DNA from: Sclerotinia nivalis
Taxonomy: Eukaryota; Ascomycota; Leotiomycetes; Helotiales; Sclerotiniaceae
Direction: 5' to 3'
Length of the DNA stretch: 64,000 nt
Assembly: GCA_029531795.1 (NCBI GenBank)
Contig: JAPEIS010000005.1
Location: 1,300,001-1,364,000, forward strand
Shown: piece by piece, positions 21,787-36,428 of the stretch
How positions within the stretch are numbered: the stretch's first letter is position 1
Layout: each line of letters begins with the position of its first letter
Notes under the pieces: generated by a model
Databases searched by the model: none
The model's input: only the letters and a program-made list of their open reading frames with translations
Told to the model about the DNA's origin: nothing
Made by a program: the position numbers and the translations under genes

Positions 21787-24700
21787 GTTTTGAGTGGGGT
21801 GTTGGATTGTTGAGAGGGTAGTAGGGAAGAGAGAAGGGTGGTAGATTCAAAGGGGAGAGGAATTAGTATGAGATATCTGGAAGCTAGGTAATTGTAACAT
21901 GAAAATGTTAAGATGATATCTGAATCGATACAAGTGAGACCTTACCTCAGTCGTTAAATACATCCATCTGCCTTTAGGTGGCAGACGCCATACTAAACTT
22001 TTCACCACATGCATAGTTAATTTCAAAACTACAACAATGCGAAAATATACTCTCGCTGTCTTCAGTTCGCTTTCTATTCTCATCCCATCAACAAAAAACC
22101 TTTTATCTCCAAGGAAGATCGCGAGACAGGAATCCAGTCAGTGTATAATCAACGTTTCCGGGTCTGGGTCAATATGTCGAATCTCTATCGGAGTTATACC
22201 CCGTTGGATGGATGGATGAGTGGATGTTTATGGAGAGCGGATCTTGTGCTGTAAGATTACTAGTCCTTTTTTTTTGGTTTGTTGTTTGTTTCTGGATGTG
22301 ATGTTGTTGTTGGTGTTGGTGTTGCTTTTTGAGGTGATGTTATTTCTTATTTTATTTTTTGTATTATATATTTGGGATATATTTATGGATATGTTTATTC
22401 ATAAATCTTAACCCATATTATCATCCAAACCCTACTACAGGCACCAAATTCCTTCTGCAGTCAGAACCGTAAGATGCAAGAATCAACCTGACCTTTTTAT
22501 TTTTGCATAGTATTGCACTTTGGACTTCTTGTTAAGCTTGTAAATTTCTTTGAAAATGGAGGTTTACATACCTGGATGCGGTTACATTTTGTTGGTTGGT
22601 CGATGATAGATAGCTCAAGGAGGTTGTGTACGGAGAGGGAGTGGAAATAATGTGAATATCTATTGTTTGAGATAAGCTTTATAAAAGGATGTTTGGATCA
22701 TTTTGGCAGCAGTGGAAGATGTGCTAACTAACAAAAGCCATGTTTACAGGAGTAAGCAGCTGTAAATTTTGTGGTTAGATCATATATTGATTTGAAATGT
22801 TCCGAGAAGACCCCCTGATCATTGGGTATAAGTTCTATTTATAATTTTTCTAGTGCTCTTGCTGTCCTTGTTTTCTTTGTCGTTGTCATTATTGTTGTCA
22901 AAAGATACGATGATATATTGTCTTGTTTTTGAGTAATAGTGGTTAAGTGAATTCATCTCATAATTATCCCTAAGGCACTTCTATTTCTGCTTCTAATATA
23001 TCTACCCTCTAATCTAGTGACATGATTTATGATTCCCGCATTTCCCACAATCATCCCGAGAACAAGATACTTTTTCCTGCGAATGTTTCTGATTTCCGAG
23101 AGAAGTGTATGGATTAATTATACGAATTCTTGATTTTCTTATATACTATAGAACTTCATTATTTTACCCGCTGTATAGTTATGATTAGAGATTGGAGTGC
23201 ACGTGAATATGAATGATACTTCGTCATATTCAGTGAGTAAAATATCAAGTGGTCAATGGGCTTATATCCAAAGTATGACTTCTGGCGGGGTGTATGTCTG
23301 TATGGGTATACATCACGGCCGATTTGAAGAAATAGATGTCTCCCATCGCTCGCAACTACTTTACTGTTGATTTTTGGAGGAATTAGATACGGTCATCATG
23401 ATCTGAATCCTCGCGAGGATTTGGAACTTTGTGGGAAGTAAAACTTTAATAGTTTGGAACTGTTGTGAATGATCTTCTTACACAAAATTCAGCGTTTCGA
23501 GGACTTCCAGAGAGAAATCGTGAAGATGTCACGGGAGGTCTCGATTACATAATCGATCCGGTGGTCTTCAGACGATGATATAAAAGCGCCCTTACGTGAA
23601 GCAGTCTAAGAAGTTAAAAATTGATCAGAAGTGGATGAACGAAGAGATGAGTTTGTTCACAACGTCCGAATTGACAAGCGGCTATTTCAGGAAGCAAGAG
23701 AACAAAACATAGTGCTCTTTTTGAAGGAACAATCTTCTTATGCACCAACTCGAATGGGAACTCTAATGTCAAGGCTTGGTTGGTGTTGTCGTTGTTGTGC
23801 TTACTGTATTAAGTTTATCTTTCTTATTTTGCTGGTATTAGAAAACTCATATTTATCGTCGCTAGAGAAGTTTCGCTAGTCCTGACTGTGTCTGTAAACG
23901 GAAACTTTCATATCCATGTCAACACTTAAATATCTTTTATTTGTGAATTTTGGTTTTATTAACATAATTTGTTGACCACTCTTGCTATGCCGATAATATG
24001 GCTATCAAAAGTGTAGTTGGTCATTATTCGCTTATCAAGATCAACTCCTTAGATGTAGTATGATAATGCCCCTCCCCTATCTAGCGAGTGAATTGGCGGA
24101 ATACCGAAGAATCTGTTTTGTAAAATGTCTGACAATGATTCAAGAAGTTGCGGAGAATGATGAAGGGAGCGTAAAATGATATGCCGATGAATTTGTTGTT
24201 TCAATTGACTGAAGCATTTGGTTTTTTGTTACTGCTCGTATACGCTGTGGAAAGATCTCACTTTCATAATTACTTGTCGTTGTCGATACCGGCTATGTTA
24301 AAACGATGGTTCTCACACTTAGAGGTAAGAGACTATTCCGATGAAAAAGAATTCGAGTCACAACAGCTTACGTTCTTGCCCTCTGAATCAGCCAAATGTT
24401 CATCTTGAAACCCATCTCCCTCCCTCTTATCCCTATCCGTTCCCACATGAAGCAGACCCGCTCATCATAATACACACCTCATCATCTTCCACAAAATCTG
24501 GATCAAAAAGCATTCAGGTTCAGGTCTTCCAACAAAATAAAAGTCGTCCAACTGTTGCAAGCGGTTGTAAACTCGACTCTAAATTCCTGCCGGTAACGAA
24601 TCATTTGGGTTTCCACTTCCGCACCGTTCTACTCATTCCTCTATCTCAGCCTCTCTACAAAATTTTGAGCCAAAGGAAGAACAGTCGTCCACAATACTGC

Positions 24701-27700
24701 GCTCATCCAGCATAGCAATAAGTTGAGTTCGAAAGGATGAGGTTCAGTTCTTGGGACAGGCGTCTGTGATCCACGAAAAGTCGATTCATAGCTCCAGTTA
24801 CGGAGCAGCACGAGAAGCTTCTCTTGCTAGATAGACTGAATACTCACTCATGCCTCTGCATTCATTCCCGAAGTCAAGTGTGGCGAGAAAGGAAGATACA
24901 CAGTAATTCTTTACCCATTATCACGTCAGAAATCGACAGTAACAAGGTGTCTCAGAACAGAACAACAATCTTTAATCGATAGTACAGCTTTTATTGTCTT
25001 CGCCTCAACTTTGAGCGCCGCTGACATATGCATTATCTCATTCTCCGATCCAAGAACTTGAGCTAGAGATAACCATCTAATAATTTAATGCGGTTCAGTT
25101 TTGGGGAACCTCCAGTTATCGTTGTGGGCTAGACTATGGTAGATCGTAGAACATCTTGAGGAAAAAAGACAAGAAGTTGCAAATGGACAAGATATACATG
25201 AAAAATTACATCCACACTTTCAGGCTAGCACTATATGTTCAGTCTTTACAATTCACTACTTCAATTAGTATATGTCACCTGCATAGAAAGAAAAAAGCAC
25301 TTACATTAGAGCGAAAACTTCATCATTTGTTTCTCAGTGAATTCTCTAACTTAAGTATTTAAGAACTCTGGATATCGAGAGAAGTATACCATAATACTTT
25401 TGAAAATCAAATTAAAGCGAAAGATCAGGGGAGTGGAAGAAATAGTGAAAATGGGAAATCTAAGTAATCGCAACTGCGATGATTCTATTACCTATATTAA
25501 GGAAATACGTCCAAGAAGAGGCATCATCACTGATGCTGAGTGTTTATTACCACTAACAAGAAACCCTATTATTATATTATACCTCGTCGTCAAAAAACCA
25601 GATTATCAATGTCATATTTTCCGCAAACTAATCAAATATCACTCAGTTTATCTCCCTATCAAATATTGATTATACAGTCCCCTCATCATTTCCTACTCAC
25701 TAGCATGTATCATACCATACCTACTCCCTTTCCCACGAATCCTACATACCACTATGCACATCTCCACTCCAACTTTACACAGGAAGAACTTCTCCCCATC
25801 AAACCCCTTTATACACAAATCAGCAAATAATTCGCAAAAAGCCTAAAAAATCCCGTCAAATTCACCCATTATGTTTCCATAAATTTCTATGGCCTGGTAG
25901 GTTGATGGCCAAGTGAATCCTCAACCCAGAAGTTTCGAAGCTCAAACTCTACTGTAGATCTAGGTATAAATTAACCACCCTCCAGTTTTTCACTGGATAG
26001 TAAGATCCAGACTAAGTGTGCAAATCTTCAAAAGTAGAACTGATGGAACTCGGTTTTCTGTTTTAAGATGCCAGGAGCACAATATAGAGATTTTCTATTG
26101 AGGATTTGATGTTAGATGGGTAGTTATATCATTAACCCCCCTTTTTGTTACCGCAAATGTGTTTTATTGTTATTTTGAGCTTTGCTTCTGTGTTGCAAGG
26201 TAAAGTCTTTGTTTGTTTGCTGTCGTTATATACTTAATCACCTCTATTTATCATGCTAAACACAATTTCTCTATAACCTATTCGTCCAATTTCATCCCAT
26301 TCCCATCGTCTGCGCCAGAAGCGAGTTATCACCCACCAGCTGATGATTTCTAATTCCCAACAATGGATGAACCGAAATAGTCTATGCTACAGATTCTGAA
26401 TATATCTCAGGATGTCAGATATATATATATATATCCAAGGACAAAGCTGACTTTTCAAAAGCTTATCCGGAGGAAGAAGAAGATAGAAAGCGATGCATTT
26501 ACATCACAAAACACTCTCCCCTCTACACTCTGCATTTTCCTCTTCCTCCTAGCAGTATCATTCGCCCAATTCACTAGTCAAAACCCTCTCATCACATATA
26601 AACATCTATATATAAACCCCATCTCTCTTCCCTATCAACCTAGCTACGTATCAAGCTATACAAAGCGCAATAGATACATCTTTGAGGGATCCCAAAACTA
26701 ACCTTTCTCTCTTTCTCTCCCTCTTCATTATTTCATTAAGTTATATTGAATTATAAACCAGCCTTCAGGATTCTTACACTATTTCTCGATACACTAAGAT
26801 TACGAATATATAAACGATAATAACAAAATCCTCATCATTAATAATTGAGAAATGAGATTATATTTACCGTCTTTATTGTCACCTCCTCTTCTAGTTCCAA
26901 TTCTATCTCATGAGTCATCATCATCAAACATATCTTATCTTCCCATCCCCTTCTATGATCTATCTTTCCTATATACCAATCAAGTCTCCAGCACAAAACT
27001 CTATACGTTAATAACGCAAATTGACTTCCACTCTCTTCCTCCCACCCCCCCCTTATCAAGAACCACCCACCTACCTACTCATCCACCCACCCACCTCCCT
27101 ACATAAAAGAAATTCAAACACCAACAGCAAATCTTCAACAACAACCTCCAACGCCATCCGCTCGCCATGTCAACTCAACCCAACCCGACTCAACACCTCA
27201 CCCATGATATAGATGTAGATATAGATATATTATATACTATCCATAATTTTATATTATTGGTTTCATATATAATATACAACTTTCTATATATACCAAAAAA
27301 AATCAACAAATCTACGAATTTTCAAGCTTAAAACGAATATGTTGAATGTAAAAGGGACCTGAATTAACCTCACAATAGACTTAAGAACTTAAACAGCACC
27401 CAAGAACTAGCATCACACATTTGCCCGAAACAAGAAAGAAACATTACCATCACATACAATTCACATCACATTCATATCCATTATCAAATAAATATTCATA
27501 AGACATCAAGAAACTTTATATTAGGTATTAAGTTGAAGTTGGTTTGCCCTAGTGGCAGATTGCGAAAAGACAGTCTGGGTATAGGGGTATCAATACGCAG
27601 CAGAAACCGCAAGCGCAGGCAGACCAAAACATAACAAACGCATAAAAAAAAAGAAAGATGAACAAAGTACTGCAAAATGAGAGTGGTATCAATCAATCTT

Positions 27701-27789
27701 GGGGGTATTTCAAGGAGATCCGTTTTCCCGACGACAACAATAAGAAATCATTACGAAGATGCGACGCAACTTTAATGATGTGAGTTGCT
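21787..27789. other. Six-kb interval without a convincing gene
   Basis: AT-rich, with short unrelated frames only. A 60-codon frame at 22037-22219 (+) starts MRKYTLAVFSSLSILIPS, which looks like a signal peptide, but lacks further support. A frame at 23631-23879 (+) has a hydrophobic C-terminal segment and no recognisable domain. A TA repeat lies near 26420-26435. From about 25680 to 27230 the plus strand is pyrimidine-rich (CATCC, ACCCACC tracts). The right end is the 3' flank of the PH-domain gene. Confidence 0.4.
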
Positions 27790-29727
27790 TTATGCGGTAG
27801 CAGAAACTTGAGGAGTGGTGCTGGTTGGAGAAGCGACAACTGGCTCAGAAACGACTGGCTCGGTAGCAGCTGGGGCAGCCTCAGCTTCAGCCTCGGTGGT
27901 GATGGTCTCTTCATCAATCTTGTCCTCAGCCTTAGCTTCGGCAGTTGGCTCAAGTGGCTTCTCAGCAGTCTTGTCACCCTTTGGGGACGACTTGGACTTG
28001 ACGGTAGCACGGAGCTTGGCGAAAGGTGACTTTGGTTTCTCGGTCTCTTCATCACTAGTGGCGGCAGACTTGTCCTTCTTGCTCAACCATGGAAGGGAGC
28101 TCTTGCGCTTATCGGCCTTAGTCATTGGTGTCTCAGCAGCCTTGGGGGTCTCGCCATTGATGACCGGGACCTCAGTGGTCTCAGCTGGGGCGGAAGCATC
28201 AACATTGGTGGTCAATGGCTCAGTAGTATCAACAGCTGGGATGACTGGAGCGTTCTCGGAAACTGGCTCCTCATCCTTTGCGGCAACAACTGGGGAAACA
28301 GCTTCAGGCTCAGGCTTCTTGTTGGAGAATCTGGATTGAAGGGTACCGAAGATGCTGTTACGCTTGGTTGGAACTGGCTTCTCAACTGGGGCAGCGGCGG
28401 CAACTGGCTCTTCGACAGCTGGAGCGATGGCAGCTTCTTCAGTGGTGGCTGGAACCTCAGTGGCAACTGGTGCATCGGCAACTGGAGCAGCAGAAGCATC
28501 AGTAGCGACAACTGGTTCCTCGGTTGATGGAGAGGCAACAACTTCATCCTTTGGTGCTTCAGTCTTCTCTTCCTTCTTTCCTCCGAAACCTGGGATGGCA
28601 CCAAAGATGGAAGTACGCTTGTCACCCTTGCGGGAAGCAGAACGGCTCTTACGATCCTTCTTCTCAGCCTTCAGTTCGGCCTTCTCTTCCTTTGCCTCAG
28701 CCTTAGCTTCAGCATTCTCCTCTTTTTGCTCCTCCTTGGCCTCCTTTGCCTCGGCCTTTTCTTCCTTCTTCTCGGCCTTAGCTTCAGCCTTCTCCTCTTT
28801 CTTTTCTTCCTTCTTTGGAGTCGCGGCACCAGAGAATGGCTTGGCCAAGGCAGCGATACTGGTCTTGTATGTCTCACTCTCCTTAACAGACTCGGCGATT
28901 TCCTTAGCCTCAGCGATCTTGGTCTTCAAGGTAGCAATCCAGTTATCACGTTCGGCGACGTTGGCAGCTTGGAAGGTGTGCTTGTGGCCGTGAATGGAGA
29001 AGAAGAAATCGACACTACCATCTTCGGAGACATCAGAAGCTTCGGACTGTAGATTACGTGTTAGCAGGCTTTCATCCGGGATGATTTTATGATGAATGAC
29101 TTACCAAGTTCAAGATACCAGCTGGGCTGGCCTTATCAGTGGCCTTCTTGCTGAAGAACAAGAGACCATTACCAGTGTGTGAAGACCAAGCGGCATTGTG
29201 GTTGGCGACATCTGGCTTCTCACCACGGAGGTAGCTGGAAAGGTTCTTGTGCTCAACTGGCTCAGATCCGAACCAGAAGTGCTTCTTTTGGAAAATGAAG
29301 CTCCTGTAAAAATATCAGGTTAGTTATTGATTCATGTAATGTCTTCTTGAGGGTTTTGGCGATCTTAAAACTCAAAAGAGCAGGAACCAGTAAAAAATCA
29401 AAGGCGCATATTCGCAGGTGACGATATTATGATATTTTGACGAGTGATAACTTACTTGAGTAAACCTGGACCCTTGTAACCCAAAACTCCCTCCTCAACA
29501 GGTGTAACCTCCTTGGCGACTGGTGCAGCATCAGTGGTGACCTCTGCAGTTGGCTCCTCAACAACAACAGCTGGTGTTTCGATAGCTGGCTCAGTTGCAG
29601 CAACTGGCTCCTCGATCTGTGGCTCCTCGACAGGTTCAACAACTGGTGCTTCAGTGCTGGTGGTGGTGGTCTCTGGAGCTGGGGCAGCTACTTGCTCCTC
29701 GATGATAGGTTTTTGAACTTCAGACAT
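27790..29727 (-). CDS. Meu6-type PH-domain protein with K/E/A-rich tail
   Basis: Predicted CDS complement(27790..29046, 29105..29303, 29456..29727), 575 aa. Introns are 58 and 152 nt, both with GTAAGT donors. Residues 1-85 are Pro/Thr/Glu/Val-rich and low complexity. A pleckstrin-homology domain spans about 88-205: VLGYKGPGLLKSFIFQKKHF, WSSHTGNGLLFFSKK, SVDFFFSIHGHKHTFQAANV and the closing helix AERDNWIATLKTKIAEAKEI. This matches the fungal PH family typified by S. pombe Meu6. After it comes an alternating K/E/A stretch (about 225-300), likely a long single helix, then a Pro/Ala/Val/Glu/Ser-rich tail with SIFG-type repeats (TSIFGAIPGFGG, NSIFGTLQSRF). A phosphoinositide- or membrane-associated scaffold is plausible; no enzyme activity expected. 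Confidence 0.85.
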
Positions 29728-30380
29728 CTTGAAATAAAAATCAAATCAAATCAAATGAATTAAAATATCCTTTTGTTGTTGATTGATTATATGATAAGCA
29801 GGAACTTGACGTTGTTGATGGCGTAAGTTCCGTTTTGAGTTGAAGGAGTAAACAAAGAAGATTTCTTTGAAATAGAAGAATGTCGTGGCAAGAAAGTTTA
29901 TTATTATAAGATAAAAGTAAATGACAAGTAAGTGTGAAGAAGGAAGGAAGAAAGATGAAGAGAAATTTTCTTCTGATTTTCACTGATGGGCAGATTTGGG
30001 TTTTATTACTTTAATACCACGAGTTGCAAGGGCGTTAAAGCTAGAGGACTAGCGAAATTAGGTAGGCACGGTAACTACTTAAGGTTATAGGCTAGAAGAG
30101 AAAGAGACACTCAGACAAGACCATCTCAGTTGATTAAAGAGTGCAGGGACCATCTGAGGACCCACTTAAAAGTCACACTATAGGAAATGGACGACCGTAT
30201 AAAAAAAGATTAGGTTTGATATTTGGTTGTTGTTGATGTAGTGATGTTCAAATAGAGATAGGAACAAAAATATACCTAGTACCTAATAGTAGAGTAGTAA
30301 TTCATTCACACCTTGAGGAAGGGAAAGGCCCTTTTCTTTTTTTCAAACTTCTGCAAGACTCATCACTCAATAGAATTTAA

Positions 30381-30494
30381 TTCATGTACAGTATGAGGAG
30401 AGGAGGCCATCAATTCACGTATAGCACAAGGAGGCCATCAATCCACGCACAGGATAAGGAGGCCATCAATTCACGTACAGTATAAAGAGGCCAT
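30381..30494. repeat. 28-bp minisatellite, about four copies
   Basis: The core GGAGGCCATCAATTCACGTA recurs with an exact 28-bp period (core starts 30402, 30430, 30458; a variant at 30486) and a partial copy before 30402. Copies differ by a few substitutions. Confidence 0.92.
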
Positions 30495-31130
30495 ATACAA
30501 TCTGATCTATCTGATTCTATATAATTCAATATTTGATTCCACTCAAAAGGATCTGGTAAAGGAATGCTTTTAATGAGTAAGTATGTCCGAGTAGCTAATC
30601 TCCAATACAGTCAGTGCAACAGTCAATGAGTGAAAGTATCGTTTCTTTAGTTTCTTTCTTCCTTCTCGAAAGCTTCATCTCTTATTTTGATTCCTTCCAA
30701 GTTCCTATGGATGAAACCTAGTTATATAAAATGGGTCTCAACTTTTTGATGTGGATTTCATTTTTATCTCTTCTTCATATGGTTTGATTGATGAATTAAA
30801 TGGGAATCAATATTTTTCATAGATAGTTTTATGGATATGTTCATGTCAATAATTCACTTTCCGATCGCCACCCAGAGAAATATTATATTTTTTATATTAA
30901 TCCCCTTCTCCTTGTTCTTGAATGTCTTCTATCAATGTTCCATATTACTAAACCTTCATCTCAATTCTCGATCTTCGATTTCCAATTCTCAAATAGGGTG
31001 AATCTTCAATCTGGAAAAAATATGTTATCCTTAAACATAACGGCACGCTTACCCATCATTTCCTCATATCACTACACCATCCCATCCATTCATACCTAGG
31101 TAGATACATTATGTATGTATGTTTTTTTGG

Positions 31131-31154
31131 TGTGGTGTGGTGTGGTGTGGTGTA
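31131..31154. repeat. (GTGGT)n microsatellite
   Basis: Four to five tandem copies of GTGGT on the plus strand, within non-coding DNA. Confidence 0.85.
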
Positions 31155-34100
31155 GTTGTAGTGTATAGATTATGCTGGCGCATAATGAGTTTCATCGACA
31201 ATCTTAATGTGGGCAACATAATATCCCAACATCCTCCCAGCAGACTTACTAGGAAGGGCCCATTTCCGATATGTTACACCTTACCTCACCTTACAACCTA
31301 CCAAAAATTTAAACTTCCTTCTTCGGCTTCATCATCTACCCAATACCTACCACACTACATATCATAAGCATCCAAACATCAAACCAATACCTGTGTATCG
31401 TAAACACGCCATAACGAATCATTCATACACCATCCATCACTCGATCGATCGAAATCCCCCAATCTTCTACCCAATTAAGGCAACCCGTATCGACACTGAA
31501 TCGGAGCATATTTTCTCACGGGGTACCTAGTATTTATGCTCGCATGATCAATAGGTAGGGCGATCTTTAGTCTTACTTGAATGCCGACATTGTGTTGGAC
31601 GTGTGTATGGTGTGGCTCTCGTGGCAATTCAATCCAATCCAATCTGTCAAAATCATTTATTATGCAGCACAACATGCAGGACAGAATAAACTAAAATATG
31701 CAACATAAATAATATCCTGAGAATATTTTGATCTTCGTAGGTCCAAACTTTAGAACTCAGAAATGCCAGACATGCATAACACATTGGATACTGTTCACAT
31801 GGTCAGAACACCATGAGCAGCTTAGAGCACAAAATCAACAATGCGCATCCTCCTTATTCGTTCCAAATTACCCCCTTGTACCATTTGTACTGCGCAATGG
31901 CCTTCTTATCCACTCTCGTGCTTTTCCTCTACTTCTTTCTCCCCCCCTTTTTTCTGTATACATAACTGCATGTTGCCAAAGCTTACTGTACTCCCTTAGA
32001 GCATGATATTCATTCGTCATATACATACATATAACTTGTACTAATAAAGTAATATTTTCCTTATTTATTCTCATACATATATACGTACCTCCATACAAAC
32101 TCTATTTTGCTCATGATCATGATATGAAGGAGAGATAACAAAAGTCATCCGAGCATTTTCTATCGAGTAAACATATCAAGCAAGTTCATCCCTTGCTGGA
32201 AATGGCAGATAAGAAAAGCTTTGACATTTATTATTAATAAGCTTGGTCTGTCTGTGTTAATCCTAATGATTTTCAGAGATATCCTCTGTATATTTGAAGT
32301 CTAATTTTAATTCGAGATATCCAATGTAAACACATTTTGCTTTTACTCATCGATAGACGGCTTGGACTCCTTTTTGAGAGAATATTATAGGCAATGTTTA
32401 GATATTGGACTTGAGGTGGGTTTACAGAGTGCTCTGTCTTTGTCCTTCCATTGGTTTTGGTCCAGGAAGCTCAGGGAACCAACCAATTATAAAGGGGGGA
32501 TGGGGATGAGTTGAATTTACTAGGGTTGATGCATGGTAACATCATCATCGTTATCACCATTCAATTACATTATACAATTTCATGCAAATCAAAAAGTACA
32601 TCCAGGTCACTATCTTCAATCCACCTCTCCCTTCCAAAACCTTCCCACTCATTTCCATCTTCTAGAAAACAAATCCTCAGACATCATTACCATCCAAACA
32701 TTCTTCTAAAGAGATTTCCTCCTTCTCCTCCCAATAATTTCAACACCATCTAAACCCTTAAGCCTCATCTCAATTTCCCTACATCCATTCCATCCCACTA
32801 AAAGATACTATTGGTCCTTCCAAGACTGTTCTAAATGTTTCACTGATACCCAGTTATTTATATGGGGATACTAGGTTTCTTTACCTACCGACATGTGTGG
32901 TACGAAGTATTGTCTGATGATCTTTTGATTAGGGAGAGGAAGGGAGGAGTATCAATGATTTTGTGTCCTAGTTACAGGTAAGGAAAATTTTATATATTAT
33001 ATCTATCTATCTACTGCATTTTTACCTTGCGGAATTACTACGCTGAGTCCGATGATATCCTTCTTGTTCGAATTCAAATACTATGAGGATATACTACTGA
33101 TGATAATGATGATGAGAAAGAAGATATTTATTCATATCCGCAATCTCAAAAATGAAATTAATCAAAGAAACCTCACCAACATTCAAAACCTCTTTTCCAA
33201 CTTTTTCAGACCATCTATTTTACTGCATTATCACTATACATCACATCCTCACAAGTCACACGATACATTCTGATAGATACTTATCTCCATCGAATTCCTC
33301 CCACCCTCCACCCTCCACCCTCTACCTTCCATCTTCCTTCCACCTTGCTTCCACCTCCCACCTCCCACCTTCACTCTCCCCTCCGCAAAATTTTAAGAAA
33401 CCTCTCCAACCACCAAAGCCCGATTTCTACACCCAGATACATCTACCTGACCAATTTTCTAGGAATGCATGTGAAGGAGGGAGGGGTCATCAAAATATCG
33501 AAATTTAAAGTCTAATGTACACACACAGGATACCTCAAGGTATACTCTATTCCGAATACAGAAGAGAGGGGTAATTGTAACATGACCCAGAACTTAATGT
33601 CATTAATCCTGCGGCCTTCACACTTCTCGGTAATCCAAAATTCCAAATCCTAATCCTACCATTCCCAAATTTCTACACATCTGCGTTGTATAGGTAAATA
33701 CCCACAATAATCCATCTACTCAAATATCTATCTACCTTTCATCAGCATATCCCAAAACCAACAATAGATTGGTTGCGGTATCTTTAATCGATGGTAGATA
33801 CTCGAGCACGGGGTATACATCTATCTTTATCTCTATGAATTAATCCATAATAGACTCAGTCGACTGCTAATAAACAAATACCGTGATGAAAGTTGACTAT
33901 AAATCATATATATGGAACATGTTTTTCGAAGGCTAGAGAAGTAGGTTCTAGGTCCTAGATACTCGACACTAGATACTAGATAGTAGGTAAGAATGGATAG
34001 ATAGATAACTGTACAGAGTAAATGCCGATAAAGGGTAAATAATTACATCATTGTGCATAAAACACCGCGCATACTTCGCTTCCTACTTACAAAGTACTGA

Positions 34101-36428
34101 TGTACTGAGGGGGAAGCTTCAAGAAATAATGTGATGTGTGGTGTGGTGGGTGGATGGGTGGATGGGCAGGTGATTATTCACGCTTGGATTAGAAGTGAGG
34201 GGGGGGTGTGATTGTGATTGATAAAGGAGGGGTTCTTGTTTGGATTTTGGGTGTGGATTTTTGTTATTATTGTTGTATTTCTATTCTTTCTATTCTTTGT
34301 ACATGAGTATTTTCAAGTATATTATATTTCTAAAAAGCTATAGTAACGCTTGTCTTTTACTATCTAGTAATTGATGAAAGAAATAGTTCTATATTAATGA
34401 TTGACTATTAATCTATATTCATAAGATCTGATATGATAATTACTGTAACAAGATAGTATTCTTATCAATTCAGTTATATTGGATGAGCTTTTGAAAGTCT
34501 ATATCAATTAGAGTTATTGATATTGATAAAATTATTTTCATTGCTATTTGCTATCTAGGTATTCACTGATTCATAGTTTTTTCTTTGAAATTTGTATACT
34601 GCGTGAATTATAGCTTTCTTTATCAATTCACTTTGAATTTGTAGATTATATTATTGTTCAAAAGATCAATATTGATTTCTACAATATTCAAAAGTATGAT
34701 TATTCTTAACAATAGTATTCACCTTGTACTTTCATCTTGTCAAGGTGGATGGTATTGAAGTTCATTCTCTATTATAATTAGGGAAATGTTCTGATTTATC
34801 TAATATATAACAATGTTCCAAAAGTTAGTGAAGATATAGCTATATGATAATGTAGTAAAAAGTAAAAAGTAAATCATATATTCAACATAATCACAAAAAG
34901 AAGATTAAACTGACTGCTATAAATGTCTATTCTATTATAATTAGGAAAGTTTATTTGTTTAAACTTATTGAACTTTTATAGAATTAACAAAGAAAAAATC
35001 TTCAATGATAATGAAAAACCATAAAGTAAATCTTCTGAGATATTAGATGGCTGGTATGGGAATATATATTTCTTCCAATTGTTGAATTGTTGTATTTGCT
35101 ACTGTATTGTATACTTTGAAGGGCTGATATCAAAATAGAATAGATATCTAGTATCTTCTTCCCATTTGTTTAATGTGAGACTATAAACTTTGTTGTTCCA
35201 TATTGAATGAATACTTTGAGGAGATTTCATCGAATTCTTCTTGTTCAACATCATCAGTGAATTAGTTCTGAATTTTATCTGTATCAATCTCTGTTTCATT
35301 CTTGAAAATGAGATGATTGGAATTATTCTCTCTTGATATATTATTCACCGAGTATCTGAACAAGAGAATTTTCACACTCAATGATATTCACTGTAAAATA
35401 CCTCAACCTCAACCCCGCCCCTTTATTTCCTACTGGTCCATAGCCTTGATTCCCCTCCTTGAATGACTCAGAAGGTTTGGGTGTCTAGAAACCTGATATC
35501 CAGCGGCTCTCCTCAATCTTAAATCTTATCTAACACTTCAACCTTCCATCCATCCTTCTCTTCTACCCTTCATCTTCTACCTCAACCTTTCAAATCTACC
35601 TTCGAACCTTCATCCCTTTTACACTCTAAGACTTCTTGACCTTTACAAGTTTAATTAGCTATTACTGCTGCGCTCTCTTACGTTTGCTAACTATCTTCCT
35701 TGATATTTCCTGGAAATACATTATATCAATACGCGCTTCACCTTTAATTTTAAGGGAATCCTATTAGCTTTCTTAGACTTCTTTCCCACAAGCCTGGAAC
35801 TTGACTCTGCCCCTTTTGAGTCACACAGGTTGTAACTTGGCTTCTCTACAAGCAACAACTTTGCTTCTTGAGAAGAAACTTACTACAAACTACATACAAA
35901 TTGTAAGTGTCCTCGAGATATACCTTCTCCTGGAAACCTCTTTCTGTTGTCCTCCTCCTCAAATATTATTCTTTCTTTCAAATCCCTGATCTAGAGCCTC
36001 TTTAAGAGCCTATTTAAGATCCTTTCCTTGGACCACTCTCAATTTCATCATCACTACCCCACACTTCATCTTTGAGTCAATTTTCAAAAGTTAAAGTCTA
36101 ATGCTAAAGCACATACTATTTATGTGCATAGCTTTGACTATTCTCACTGCACTTCCTTGATATTTGAAGCATTTTTTATTGATCAACTCCCGAGCTCTTT
36201 GCATTGCATAGATTGAAACTTGAATACTTGTAAGTCATCCCGAGAATTTGCTCGTTCTTCAGCTTGATCTCACCTCTCATGTGCACTTACTCTTTCTCAT
36301 TTACACTGGCCTTTTCAGGAGATTCATCATTTATTATAACTCCCACTCATTTTTACTTCCGGCCCACTATTACCTAATCAAGTACACTGTATTCTAACAT
36401 TCTATAGCATTTCGAGATATCATTAATC

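Larger units (their letters stand above)
29728..36428. other. 6.7-kb non-coding interval with minisatellites
   Basis: No convincing coding frame. The left end is the promoter and leader of the PH-domain gene. It contains a 28-bp minisatellite (30381-30494), a GTGGT repeat (31131-31154), pyrimidine-rich blocks near 33290-33370 and a very AT-rich part at about 34300-35350. The last kilobase (35400-36428) is rich in CT and looks like promoter plus a long leader for the gene at 36429. A small inverted repeat GCACATA...TATGTGC lies near 36109. Confidence 0.4.

Noticed and set aside
22037..22219. Possible small secreted protein (60 codons)
   Set aside because: Signal-peptide-like start but only two cysteines, no splice or conservation evidence; kept only as a note in the gap entry.
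23631..23879. 82-codon + frame with a Cys-rich hydrophobic end
   Set aside because: No recognisable domain and no context; could be chance in AT-rich DNA.
27815..28993. Long + frames opposite the PH-domain gene (174 and 213 codons)
   Set aside because: They are antisense shadows of the K/E/A-rich tail; the minus strand has the PH domain, introns and start.
30381..30494. CRISPR-like array
   Set aside because: The 28-bp units are directly tandem without unique spacers, in a eukaryotic context; this is a minisatellite.
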